Positions 1 to 8,863 are shown, counted from the first letter of the stretch. The stretch is DNA of 64,000 nt from Clavelina lepadiformis (GCF_947623445.1 NC_135244.1:16802860-16866859); one strand, 5' to 3'. Translations and numbers: made by a program. The notes: a model not told the origin generated them from the sequence alone.

Positions 1-55
1 GAACCCGTAACTAGTGCTTGGAAGGCACCAATGCTAACCGTTACACCATCGACGC
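1..55 (-). tRNA. tRNA-Gly(UCC), copy 1, cut by window edge
   Basis: Only the 5' part is inside the window: acceptor 5' strand, D-arm, anticodon arm with loop CTTCCAA, and part of the T-arm. The first T-stem pair is altered (plus strand CCCGTAACT instead of CCCGGAACT). Confidence 0.75.
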
Positions 56-267
56 TGTTGCTGTTGTACAAGAATACAATGTTTTCGTCTTAGACATACC
101 TCAATTAACACAAAGTATATTAATTATATATCTGCTTCTAATGTTAAATGTTACACCATCTACGCTGATGTTGAAATGCATGAATACAATGCATCGGTTT
201 TAAATCGAATACAATGTATTTTTTTTGTTATGCATCAACTGAAAGTAAACCAAGAATTCAATTAGTC

Positions 268-339
268 TGCGTCGACCGGGAATCGAACCCGTAACTAATG
301 CTTGGAAGGCACCAATGCTAACCGTTACACCATCGACGC
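268..339 (-). tRNA. tRNA-Gly(UCC), copy 2
   Basis: 72 nt including discriminator A. Anticodon loop CTTCCAA. The outer T-stem pair is A-G instead of C-G, and the anticodon stem has an additional G-U pair; otherwise the cloverleaf is kept. Confidence 0.75.
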
Positions 340-551
340 TGTTGCTGTTGTACAAGAATACAAGGATTTCCACTTAGATATACCCCAACTGAAAATAATA
401 TGCTAATCTATAAATCTGCTTCTAATGGTAAATGTTACACCATCGATGTTGATGTTGAAATGCAGAATTACCATGTATAGAATGTACACAAAATACAATG
501 CATTCTTCTTGTTATACATCAACTGAAAGTAAACAAAGAATTCAGTTAGTC

Positions 552-623
552 TGCGTCGACCGGGAGTCGAACCCTGTACTAGTGCTTGGAAAGCACCAAT
601 GCTAACCATTACACCATCGACGC
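552..623 (-). tRNA. tRNA-Gly(UCC), copy 3, diverged
   Basis: 72 nt. Position 32 of the anticodon loop is T (loop TTTCCAA), the T-stem is altered (plus strand ACCCTGTACT) and the D-loop has one change. The anticodon is still UCC, but several changes make function doubtful. Confidence 0.6.
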
Positions 624-843
624 TGTTGCTAAATTGAAACAGAACAATGTTTTGGTCTTAGGTAAACGTCAACTGAAAGTAATTGCACAATTCTATACAT
701 CTCCTTCTAATGCTAATGCTAAATGTTTCACCTTCTACGCTGATGTTGAAATGCTTGTATACAATGCATGGGTTTTATACCGAATACAATGTATTCTTCT
801 TTGTTATGCATGAACTGAAAGTAAACAAACAATTCAGTTAGTC

Positions 844-915
844 TGCGTCGACCGGGATTCGAACCCGGAACTAGTGCTTTGAAGGCACCAATGCTAACCG
901 TTACACCATCGACGC
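844..915 (-). tRNA. Gly-type tRNA with anticodon UCA, copy 4
   Basis: 72 nt with intact acceptor stem (GCGTCGA/TCGACGC), canonical T-loop TTCGAAT and T-stem. The anticodon loop reads CTTCAAA, so the anticodon is UCA, which would pair with UGA. This is the only change in the anticodon arm. It is structurally one of the better copies. Expression and charging cannot be judged from sequence. Confidence 0.8.
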
Positions 916-1132
916 TGTTGCTGTTGTACACGAATACAATGTTTTCCACTTATATAACTTATACCTCAAATAAAAGAAGTATGCTAATCTATAAATCTGC
1001 TTCTAATAATAAAGGTTACACCATCGATGCTGATGTTGAAGTGCAAAATTATCATTTATAGAACGTACACTTAATACAATGCATCTTTATTGTTATACAT
1101 CAACTGCAAGAAAACAAAGAATTCAATTAGTC

Positions 1133-1204
1133 TGCGTCGACCGGGAGTCGAACCCGGAACTAGTGCTTGGAAGGCACCAATGCTAACCGTTACACCATCG
1201 ACGC
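1133..1204 (-). tRNA. tRNA-Gly(UCC), copy 5, consensus
   Basis: 72 nt, matches the array consensus: 7-bp acceptor stem, anticodon loop CTTCCAA, T-stem CCGGG/CCCGG and internal B box GGTTCGACTCC. Class flank shared with copy 17. Confidence 0.93.
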
Positions 1205-1410
1205 TGTTGCTTTTTAACAAGAATACAATGTATTTTACTTAGATATACCTCAAATAAAAAAAGTATGCTAATCTATAAATCTGCTTCTAATAGTAAAGGT
1301 TACACCATCGATATTGCAGTGCAGAATTATCATGTATAGAATGTACACAGAATGCAATGCATTCTTCTTGTTATTCATCACCTGAAAGTAAACAAAGAAT
1401 TCAATTATTC

Positions 1411-1482
1411 TGCGTCGACCGGGAGTCGAACCCGTAACTAGTGCTTGGAAGGCACCAATGCTAACCGTTACACCATCGACGC
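1411..1482 (-). tRNA. tRNA-Gly(UCC), copy 6
   Basis: 72 nt, anticodon UCC. Only the outer T-stem pair departs from consensus (plus strand CCCGTAACT), as in copies 1 and 2. Confidence 0.85.
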
Positions 1483-1695
1483 TGTTGCTGTTGTACAAGA
1501 ATACAACGTTTTCCACTTAGATATACCTAAATTAAAATAAAGTCTGCTAATATAGAATTCTGCTTCTAATAGTAAAGGTTACACCATCGATGTTGATGTT
1601 GAAGTGCAAAATTATCATGTATAGAATGTAGACAGAATTCTATCCTTTTTTCTTGTCATACATCAACTGAAAGTAAACAAAGAATTCAGTTAGTC

Positions 1696-1767
1696 TGCGT
1701 CGACCGGGAGTCGAACCCGGAACTAGAGCTTGGAAGGCACCAATGCTAAACGTTACACCATCGACGC
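1696..1767 (-). tRNA. tRNA-Gly(UCC), copy 7
   Basis: 72 nt, anticodon UCC. One change in the anticodon stem (plus strand AGAGCTTGG) breaks a pair and one D-loop base differs. Confidence 0.75.
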
Positions 1768-1979
1768 TGTTGCTGTTGTACAAGAATACAATGATTTCCA
1801 CTTAGATATACCTAAACTAAAAAAAATATTCTAATCTATAAATCTGCTTCTAATAGTAAATGTTACACCATCGATGTTGATGTTGAAATGCAGAATTACA
1901 ATGTATAGAATGTACACAAAATACAATGCATTCTTCTTGTTATGCATCAACTGAAAGTAAACAAAGAATTAAGTTAGTC

Positions 1980-2051
1980 TGCGTCAACCGGGAGTCGAAC
2001 CCGGAACTAGTGCTTGGAAGGCACCAATGCTAACCGTTACACTATCGACGC
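1980..2051 (-). tRNA. tRNA-Gly(UCC), copy 8
   Basis: 72 nt, anticodon UCC. The 3' acceptor strand has a G-to-A change on the plus strand that only converts a pair to G-U wobble. One further change lies in the D-stem/acceptor junction. Confidence 0.85.
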
Positions 2052-2268
2052 TGATGCTGTTGTACACGAATACAATGTTTTCCACTTATATAACTTATAC
2101 CTCAAATAAAAGAAGTATGCTAATCTATAAATCTGCTGCTAATGGTAAAGATTAAACCATCGATGTTGATGTTGCAGTGCAGAATTATCATGTATAGAAT
2201 GTACACTTAAAACAATGCATCTTTCTTGTTATACATCAACTGCAAGTAAACAAACAATTCAATTAGTC

Positions 2269-2340
2269 TGCGTCGACCGGGAGTCGAACCCGGAACGAGT
2301 GCTTGGAAGGCACCAATGCTAACCGTTACACCATCGACGC
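2269..2340 (-). tRNA. tRNA-Gly(UCC), copy 9
   Basis: 72 nt, anticodon UCC, all stems paired; one change in the variable loop. Its flank matches copies 17 and 25, marking the start of the eight-unit higher-order repeat. Confidence 0.9.
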
Positions 2341-2548
2341 TGTTTTTGTTTTACAAGAATACAATGTGTTTCACTTAGATATACCTCAAATAAAAAAATA
2401 TGCTAATCTATAAATCTGCTTCTAATAGTAAAGGTTACACCATCGATGTTGATGTTGAAGTGCAGAATTATCATGTATAGAATGTAGACAGAATACAATG
2501 TATTCTTCTTCTTCATCAACTGCAACTAAACAAACAATTCAATTAGTC

Positions 2549-2620
2549 TGCGTCGACCGGGATTCGTACCCGGAACTAGTGCTTGGAAGGCACCAATGCT
2601 AACAGTTACACCATCTACGC
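2549..2620 (-). tRNA. tRNA-Gly(UCC), copy 10, recombinant and decayed
   Basis: 72 nt, anticodon UCC, but the T-loop reads TACGAAT (invariant T55 lost) and an acceptor pair is broken by plus-strand TCTACGC. Immediately after the tRNA body the flank is that of a deleted relic, so the next tRNA lies only 175 bp away. This looks like an unequal exchange between a full tRNA and a relic. Confidence 0.55.
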
Positions 2621-2723
2621 TGATGTTGAAATGCAGGAATACAATGCATCGGTTTTAAATCGATTACAATGTATTTGTTTTGTTATGCATCAACTGAAAT
2701 TTAAAAAAACAATTCAATTAGTC

Positions 2724-2795
2724 TGCGTCGTTCGGGAGTCGAACTCGGAACTGGTGCTTGGAAGGCACCAATGCTAATCGTTACACTATCGACGC
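2724..2795 (-). tRNA. tRNA-Gly(UCC), copy 11, variant class with T-run
   Basis: 72 nt, anticodon UCC with fully Watson-Crick anticodon stem. T-stem has two mismatches (CCGAG against CCCGA) and the last acceptor pair is A-A. A run of seven T on the coding strand follows about 15-20 nt after the 3' end, a good Pol III stop. Same class as copies 19 and 27. Confidence 0.65.
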
Positions 2796-3006
2796 TGTTG
2801 CTGTTATATAAAAATACAATGTTTTCCACTTAGATATACCTCAATTAAAAAAGTATGCTAATATATAAATTTGTTTCTAATGTTAAATGTTACACCATCT
2901 ACGCTGATGTTGAAATGCATGAATACAATGCATCGGTTTTAAATCGAATACAATGTATTTTTTTTATTATGCATCAACTGAAAGTAAACAAAGAATTCAA
3001 TTAGTC

Positions 3007-3078
3007 TGCGTCGACCGGGAATCTAACCCGTAACTAGTGCTTGGAAGGCACCAATGCTAACCGTTACACCATCGACGC
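3007..3078 (-). tRNA. tRNA-Gly(UCC), copy 12, diverged
   Basis: 72 nt, anticodon UCC. The T-loop has lost invariant C56 (TTAGATT) and the outer T-stem pair is A-G, so the B box is damaged. Confidence 0.6.
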
Positions 3079-3289
3079 TGTTGCTGTTGTACAAGAATAC
3101 AATGATTTCCACTTAGATATACCTCCACTAAAAAAAAATGCTAATCTATAAATCTGCTTCTAATGGTAAATGTTACACCATCGATGTTGATGTTGAAGTG
3201 CAGAATTACAATGTATAGAATGTAAACAGAATGCAATGCATTCTTCTTGTTATTCATCACTTGAAAGTAAACAAAGAATTCAATTAGTC

Positions 3290-3361
3290 TGCGTCGACCG
3301 GGAGTCGAACCCGGAACTAGTGCTTGGAAGGCACCAATGCTAACCGTTACACCATCGACGC
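3290..3361 (-). tRNA. tRNA-Gly(UCC), copy 13, consensus
   Basis: 72 nt, identical to the array consensus by eye: intact acceptor, D, anticodon (CTTCCAA) and T arms. Confidence 0.93.
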
Positions 3362-3576
3362 TGTTGCTGTTGTACAAGAATACAATGATTTCCACTTAGA
3401 TATTGCTCAATAAAAAAAAAGTATACTAATATATATAAATCTGCTTTTAATAGTAAAGGTTACACCATCGATGTTGATGTTGAAGTGCACAATTATCATG
3501 TATAGAATGTACACACAATACAATGTATCTTTCTTGTTATACATCAACTGCAAGTAAACAAAGAATTCAGTTAGTC

Positions 3577-3648
3577 TGCGTCGACCGGGAGTCGAACCCG
3601 GAACTAGTGCTTGGAAGGCACCAATGCTAACCGTTAAACCATCGAAGC
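3577..3648 (-). tRNA. tRNA-Gly(UCC), copy 14
   Basis: 72 nt, anticodon UCC and consensus T-arm. One acceptor mismatch at pair 3-70 (plus strand CGAAGC) and one D-arm change. Confidence 0.75.
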
Positions 3649-3860
3649 TGTTGCTGTTGTACAAGAATACAATGATTTCCAATTAGATATACTTCAACAA
3701 AAAAAAATATGCTAATCTATAAATCTGCTTCTAATAGTAAATTTTACACCATCGATGTTGATGTTGAAATGCAGAATTACCATGTATGGAATGTACACAA
3801 AATACAATGCATTCTTCTTGTTATGTATCAACTGAAAGTAAACAAAGAATTCAGTTAGTC

Positions 3861-3932
3861 TGCGTCGAGCGGGAGTCGAATCCGGAACTAGTGCTTGGAA
3901 GGCACCAATGCTAACCGTTACACCATCGACGC
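3861..3932 (-). tRNA. tRNA-Gly(UCC), copy 15
   Basis: 72 nt, anticodon UCC. T-stem carries two changes (plus strand GAGCGGG and GAATCCGG). Flank class matches copy 3. Confidence 0.7.
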
Positions 3933-4146
3933 TGTTGCTAAAGTGAAACAGAACAATGTTTTGCTCTTAGATAAACGTCAACTAAAACTAATTGCACAAT
4001 TCTATACATCTGCTTCTAATGCTAAATGTCACACCTTCTACGCTGATGTTGAAATGCTTGTATACAATGCATGGGTTTTATACCAAATACAATGTATTCT
4101 TCTTTGTTATGCATCAACTGAAAGTAAACAAATAATTCAGTTAGTC

Positions 4147-4218
4147 TGCGTCGACCGGGATTCGAACCCGGAACTAGTGCTTGGAAGGCACCAATGCTAA
4201 CCGTTACACCATCGACGC
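4147..4218 (-). tRNA. tRNA-Gly(UCC), copy 16, intact
   Basis: 72 nt, anticodon UCC, T-loop TTCGAAT, all stems paired. It is the counterpart of UCA copy 4 in the 12-unit duplication, and keeps UCC. Confidence 0.93.
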
Positions 4219-4435
4219 TGTTGCTTTTGTACACGAATACAATGTTTTCCACTTATATAACTTATACCTCAAATAAAAGAAGTATGCTAATCTATAAATC
4301 TGCATCTAATAGTAAAGGTTACACCATCGATGCTGATGTTGAAGTGCAGAATTATCATTTATAGAATGTACACAAAATACAATGCATCTTTCTTGTTATA
4401 CATCAACTGCAAGTAAACAAAGAATTCAATTAGTC

Positions 4436-4507
4436 TGCGTCGACCGGGAGTCGAACCCGGAACTAGTGCTTGGAAGGCACCAATGCTAACCGTTACACCA
4501 TCGACGC
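4436..4507 (-). tRNA. tRNA-Gly(UCC), copy 17, consensus
   Basis: 72 nt, matches consensus in every stem and loop. Flank shared with copies 5 and 9. Confidence 0.93.
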
Positions 4508-4715
4508 TGTTGCTGTTTTACAAGAATACAATGTATTTTACTTAGATATACCTCAAATAAAAAAAAATGCCAATCTATAAATCTGCTTCTAATAGTAAAG
4601 GTTACACCATCGATGTTGATGTTGAAGTGCAGAATTATGATGTATAGAATGTAGACAGAAAACAATGTATTCTTCTTCTTCATCAACTGCAAGTAAACAA
4701 ACAATTCAATTAGTC

Positions 4716-4787
4716 TGCGTCGACCGGGAGTCGAACCCGGAACTTGTGCTTGGAAGGCACCAATGCTAACCGTTACACCATCGACGC
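4716..4787 (-). tRNA. tRNA-Gly(UCC), copy 18
   Basis: 72 nt, anticodon UCC; only a variable-loop change (plus strand AACTTGTGC). Confidence 0.9.
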
Positions 4788-5000
4788 TGTTGCTGAAGTT
4801 CAAGAATACAATGTTTTGCTCTTAGACATACCTCATTTAACACAAAGTATAATAATTATATATCTGCTTCTAATGTTAAATGTTACACCATCTACGCTGA
4901 TGTTGAAGTGCAGGAATACAATGCATCGGATTTAAATCGAATACAATGTATTTTTTTTGTTATGCATCAACTGAAATTTAAAAAAACAATTCAATTAGTC

Positions 5001-5072
5001 TGCGTCATTCGGGAGTCGAACTCGGAACTAGTGCTTGGAAGGCACCAATGCTAATCGTTACGCTATCGACGC
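5001..5072 (-). tRNA. tRNA-Gly(UCC), copy 19, variant class with T-run
   Basis: 72 nt, anticodon UCC. Same T-stem mismatches as copies 11 and 27, plus a D-arm change. Preceded on the plus strand by a seven-A run, which is a T7 stop on the coding strand. Confidence 0.6.
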
Positions 5073-5284
5073 TGTTGCTGTTATACAAAAATACAATGTT
5101 TTCCACTTAGATATACCTCAATAAAAAAAGTATGCTAATATATAAATTTGTTTCTAATGTTAAATGTTACACCATCTACGCTGATGTTGAAATGCTTGTA
5201 TACAATGCATGGGTTTTATACCAAATACAATGTATTCTTCTTTGTTATGCATCAACTGAAAGTAAACAAACAATTCAGCTAATT

Positions 5285-5356
5285 TGCGTCGACCGGGAGT
5301 CGAACCCGGAACTAGTGCTTAGAAGGCACCAATGCTAACCGTTACACCATCGACAA
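5285..5356 (-). tRNA. Gly-type tRNA with anticodon UCU, copy 20
   Basis: 72 nt. The anticodon loop reads CTTCTAA, anticodon UCU (codon AGA). The first acceptor bases are also altered (plus strand CGACAATG), giving a mismatch at pair 1-72, so this may be a pseudogene. Confidence 0.55.
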
Positions 5357-5573
5357 TGTTGCTGTTGTACACGAATACAATGTTTTCCACTTATATAACT
5401 TATACCTCAAATAAAAGAAGTATGCTAATCTATAAATCTGCATCTAATAGTAAAGGTTACACCATCGATGTTGATGTTGAAGTGCAGAATTATCACGTAT
5501 AGAATGTACACTTAATACAATGCATCTTTCTTGTTATACATCAACTGCAAGAAAACAAAGAATTCAATTATTC

Positions 5574-5645
5574 TGCGTCGACCGGGAGTCGAACCCGGAA
5601 CTAGTGCTTGGAAGGCACCAATGCTAACCGTTACACCATCGACGC
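5574..5645 (-). tRNA. tRNA-Gly(UCC), copy 21, consensus
   Basis: 72 nt, consensus sequence throughout; anticodon UCC. Confidence 0.93.
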
Positions 5646-5859
5646 TGTTGCTAAATTGAAACAGAACAATGTTTTGGTCTTAGATAAACGTCAACTAAAA
5701 CTAATTGCACAATTCTATACATCTGCTTCTAATGCTAAATGTCTCACCTTCTACGCTGATGTTGAAATGCTTGTATACAATGCATGGGTTTTATACCAAA
5801 TACAATGTATTCTTCTTTGTTATGCATGAACTGAAAGTAAACAAATAATTCAGTTAGTC

Positions 5860-5928
5860 TGCGTCGACCGGGAGTTGAACCCGGAACTAGTGCTTGGAAG
5901 GCACCAATGCTAACCGCACCATCGACGC
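5860..5928 (-). tRNA. tRNA-Gly(UCC), copy 22, 3-nt D-arm deletion
   Basis: 69 nt instead of 72. Three bases are missing from the D-arm (plus strand ACCGCACC in place of ACCGTTACACC), which removes part of the A box. The T-loop has one change. Probably not functional. Confidence 0.5.
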
Positions 5929-6141
5929 TGTTGCTGTTGTACAAGAATACAATGTTTTCCACTTAGATATACCTAAATTAAAAAAAAGTATATTAATATA
6001 GAATTCTGCTTCTAATAGTAAAGGTTACATCATCGATGTTGATGTTGAAGTGCAAAATTATCATGTATAGAATGTAGGAAGAATTCTATGCATTTTTCTT
6101 GTCATACATCAACTGAAAGTAAACAAACCATTCATTTAGTC

Positions 6142-6213
6142 TGCGTCGACCGGGAGTCGAACCCGGAACTAGTGCTGGGAAGGCACCAATGCTAACCGTT
6201 AAACCATCGACGC
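6142..6213 (-). tRNA. tRNA-Gly(UCC), copy 23
   Basis: 72 nt, anticodon UCC, but position 37 is C (loop CTTCCCA) and one D-arm base differs. Confidence 0.75.
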
Positions 6214-6425
6214 TGTTGCTGTTGTACAAGAATACAATGATTTCCACTTATATATAACTCAACTAAAAAAAATATGCTAATCTATAAATCTGCTTCTAAT
6301 GGTAAATGTTACACCATCGATGTTGATGTTGAAATGCAGAATTACCTTGTATAGAATGTACACAAAATACAATGCATTCTTCTTGTTATGCATCAACTGA
6401 AAGTAAACAAAAAATTAAGTTAGTC

Positions 6426-6497
6426 TGCGTCGACCGGGAGTCGAACCCGGAACTAGTGCTTGGAAGGCACCAATGCTAACCGTTACACCATCGACGC
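6426..6497 (-). tRNA. tRNA-Gly(UCC), copy 24, consensus with T-run
   Basis: 72 nt, consensus body, anticodon UCC. The 3' flank on the coding strand has a T6 run within about 20 nt, so this is the one copy that combines a consensus body with a strong Pol III stop. Confidence 0.94.
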
Positions 6498-6711
6498 TGT
6501 TGCTAAAGTGAAACAGAACAATGTTTTGCTCTTAGGTAAACGTCAACTAAAACTAATTGCACAATTCTATACATCTGTTTCTAATGCTAAATGTCACACC
6601 TTCTACGCTGATGTTGAAATGCTGGTATAAAATGCATTGGTTTTATACCAAATACAACGAATTCTTCTTTGTTATGCATCAACTGCAAGTAAACAAACAA
6701 TTCAGATAGTC

Positions 6712-6783
6712 TGCGTCGACCGGGAGTCGAACCCGGAACTAGTGCTTGGAAGGCACCAATGCTAACCGTTACACCATCGACGC
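6712..6783 (-). tRNA. tRNA-Gly(UCC), copy 25, consensus
   Basis: 72 nt, consensus body, anticodon UCC. Flank matches copy 9 almost exactly. Confidence 0.93.
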
Positions 6784-6991
6784 TGTTTTTGTTTTACAAG
6801 AATACAATGTGTTTCACTTAGATATACCTCAAATAAAAAAATATGCTAATCTATAAATCTGCTTCTAATAGTAAAGGTTACACCATCGATGTTGATGTTG
6901 AAGTGCAGAATTATCATGTATAGAATGTAGACAGAATACAATGTATTCTTCTTCTTCATCAACTGCAAGTAAACAAACAATTCAGTTAGTC

Positions 6992-7063
6992 TGCGTCGAC
7001 CGGCATTCGTACCCGGAACTAGTGCTTGAAAGGCATCAATGCTAACCGTTACACCATTGACGC
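6992..7063 (-). tRNA. Gly-type tRNA with anticodon UUC, copy 26, decayed
   Basis: 72 nt. The loop reads CTTTCAA, anticodon UUC (Glu codons). The anticodon stem has an A-C mismatch and the T-loop has the same lost T55 as copy 10. Most likely a pseudogene. Confidence 0.45.
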
Positions 7064-7276
7064 TGTTGCTGAAGTTCAAGAATACAATGTTTTCGTCTTA
7101 GACATACCTCAATTAACACAAAGTATACTAATTATATATCTGCTTCTAATGTTAAATGTTACACCATCTACGCTGATGTTGAAATGCAGGAATACAATGC
7201 ATCGGTTTTAAACCGAATACAATGTATTTTTTTTGTTATGCATCAACTGAAATTTTAAAAAACAATTCAATTAATC

Positions 7277-7348
7277 TGCGTCGTTCGGGAGTCGAACTCG
7301 GAACTTGTGCTTGGAAGGCACCAATGCTAATCGTTACACTATCGACGC
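7277..7348 (-). tRNA. tRNA-Gly(UCC), copy 27, variant class with T-run
   Basis: 72 nt, anticodon UCC, T-stem mismatches as in copies 11 and 19, T6 run just downstream on the coding strand. It is the last recognisable full copy before the array ends. Confidence 0.62.
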
Positions 7349-7544
7349 TGTTGCTGTTATACAAAAATACAATGTTTTCCACTTAGATATACCTCAATTA
7401 AAAAAGTATGCTAATATATAAATTTGTTTCTAATGCTAAATGTTACACCATCGATGTTGATGTTGAAATGCAGAATTACCATGTATAGAATGTACACAGA
7501 TTACAATGCATTCTCCTTGTTATGCATCAACTGAAAGTAAAAAA

Positions 7545-8035
7545 AACTTTGTGCCTCATTTAACTTTGTGCGCTATAAAGTTATTGCGATCTTTTATTCG
7601 GTATGGGAATCCAGGATATATGAACATATACTTTATCCGGTTCCTACAACCGTAGATATCTAATTTCTTCAAGATTTGGAAGCTTGTCATGACGTTCCAG
7701 TACGTACTCTACAGATTTGCAGTTAATATCGATATTATTACCACCTTTTTTCTTCACAAGTCCCACGAGACATTTTAATGAGAATTTAATCTTTCAAACA
7801 TTTTCCAAAGATCATCTCTTTTGGTACCATAAGCTACTCTAAATGGTAAGCAATTTGGTCGAGCATACTCCATATGCATTAGTTTCTTTTAAACTTTTTC
7901 CTAGTAGGAAACGGGTTTACTTTCTGCCATTATTTTCAGGTGCAAAAATTTAACAACGTAACCGGAAATAATGGGTGACAACGATGTTTTTGTTACGAGG
8001 AAATTAAAAGGAAATTTACAAGGTAATCAACATGA
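7545..8035. other. Spacer between tRNA array and relic field
   Basis: No coding exon, RNA gene or repeat recognised. Sequence is unrelated to the array unit. Confidence 0.5.
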
Positions 8036-8042
8036 ATAAACA

Positions 8043-8107
8043 GAGACTCGAATACTGAACAAAAGCTTGGAAGTCACAATTGCTAACCGTTACACCATTG
8101 AAGGTGT
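8043..8107 (-). pseudogene. tRNA-Gly relic 1
   Basis: Retains plus-strand GCTTGGAAG (anticodon) and GCTAACCGTTACACCATT (D-arm and acceptor), while the T-arm is barely recognisable. Confidence 0.6.
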
Positions 8108-8182
8108 TGCATATATGCAAGAATACAACGAATTGATTTTACTTGTAAGGTTATTAAAAAAATATTACAAGGTTGTCAACGA

Positions 8183-8253
8183 GCGTAAACCAGGAGTCGA
8201 ACTCAAAGCTAGTGCTTGGAAGGCACCAATGCTAACCGTTACACCACCAACGC
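8183..8253 (-). pseudogene. tRNA-Gly relic 2, best preserved
   Basis: Close to the array tRNA: anticodon UCC, B-box-like GAGTTCGACTCC on the minus strand, but acceptor strands no longer pair. Confidence 0.65.
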
Positions 8254-8403
8254 TTTTGTTGTAACGCAAGATTACGAAGAATTACATTTAATAAAAGTTT
8301 TTCTGAAAAGTAAATGCTGGTTATTTGTTGTTGGAACGCAAGTATACGAAGATTTATTTTTCGCTAATTTGTAATTGAAAAGAAAATTGCTGGGTTATTA
8401 ATC

Positions 8404-8475
8404 TGTTTGGACCGAAAGTAGAAGCCGGAAATTCTGTTTGAAAGGTACAATTGTCTACAGTTACATCATTAATGT
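8404..8475 (-). pseudogene. tRNA-Gly relic 3
   Basis: Weak match in order: a T-arm-like GAAGCCGGAA, anticodon-arm-like GTTTGAAAGG, D-arm-like CAGTTACATCATT on the plus strand. Confidence 0.45.
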
Positions 8476-8553
8476 TAATGTTCAAAGGCAAGCATAAAAA
8501 GAATTACTTGAACTTATGCATCAACTAAAGCGAAAACTACTAATCCATTAACA

Positions 8554-8633
8554 TGCGTCGACCATGAGGCGAACAAGGAACTAGTGTTTGGAAAGCACCA
8601 ATGCTAACCATTACATTAATTAATTATCGACGA
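8554..8633 (-). pseudogene. tRNA-Gly relic 4 with 8-nt insertion
   Basis: Acceptor ends GCGTCGACC and ATCGACGA survive; an ATTAATTA-like insertion of about 8 nt splits the D-arm/acceptor region and the T-loop is lost. Confidence 0.6.
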
Positions 8634-8711
8634 TGTTGTTGAACGGCAAGAATACAAAATTTCTTTTCAGATATGAATCAACTATAAAGTAAATTACTAT
8701 TCTATGAACTT

Positions 8712-8788
8712 TCGTTTACCAAAAGTCTACTTGTAAACCGGAAATAGTACTTGGAGAGCACCAAGTTTAACAGTTACACCATCGAAGC
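8712..8788 (-). pseudogene. tRNA-Gly relic 5
   Basis: Plus-strand GGAAATAGTACTTGGAGAGC and CAGTTACACCATCGAAGC keep the order of the array tRNA; stems are broken. Confidence 0.5.
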
Positions 8789-8863
8789 TTTGTCGAAAGA
8801 CATGAATACAAATAATTAATTTTAGATATAGGCTACTTAAAAAATATTACTAGGTTATTAACC

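Larger units (their letters stand above)
1..7540 (-). repeat. Tandem array of tRNA-Gly(UCC) units, ~285 bp period
   Basis: The array holds 27 tRNA bodies in the same minus-strand orientation, usually 280-290 bp apart. Each unit is a dimer: a 72-nt tRNA followed on the plus strand, about 110 bp later, by a shorter relic. The relic keeps the sequence of the tRNA 3' end (plus-strand TCTGC) and the D-arm plus 5' acceptor side (GTTACACCATC), but lacks the T-arm and anticodon arm, a loss of about 50-60 nt. Flanks fall into several classes that recur in blocks: units 9-10-11, 17-18-19 and 25-26-27 match each other, as do 3-4-5 and 15-16-17. This points to segmental duplication or gene conversion rather than simple one-unit expansion. 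The array is cut by the window start, so its full size is unknown. The right edge is near 7540, where unit similarity stops. Confidence 0.93.

Noticed and set aside
844-915. Selenocysteine tRNA, because of the UCA anticodon
   Set aside because: Length is 72 nt, not about 87-90, with no long variable arm or extended acceptor; the body is that of the neighbouring tRNA-Gly.
4486-4803. Many 60-105-codon open frames running through the tRNA array
   Set aside because: They read through tRNA bodies and relics and repeat with the unit; they are by-products of the repeat.
1-7540. Regular repeats with spacers resembling a CRISPR array
   Set aside because: Repeats are 72-nt tRNA cloverleaves at ~285 bp, spacers are homologous to each other, and the DNA is eukaryotic.
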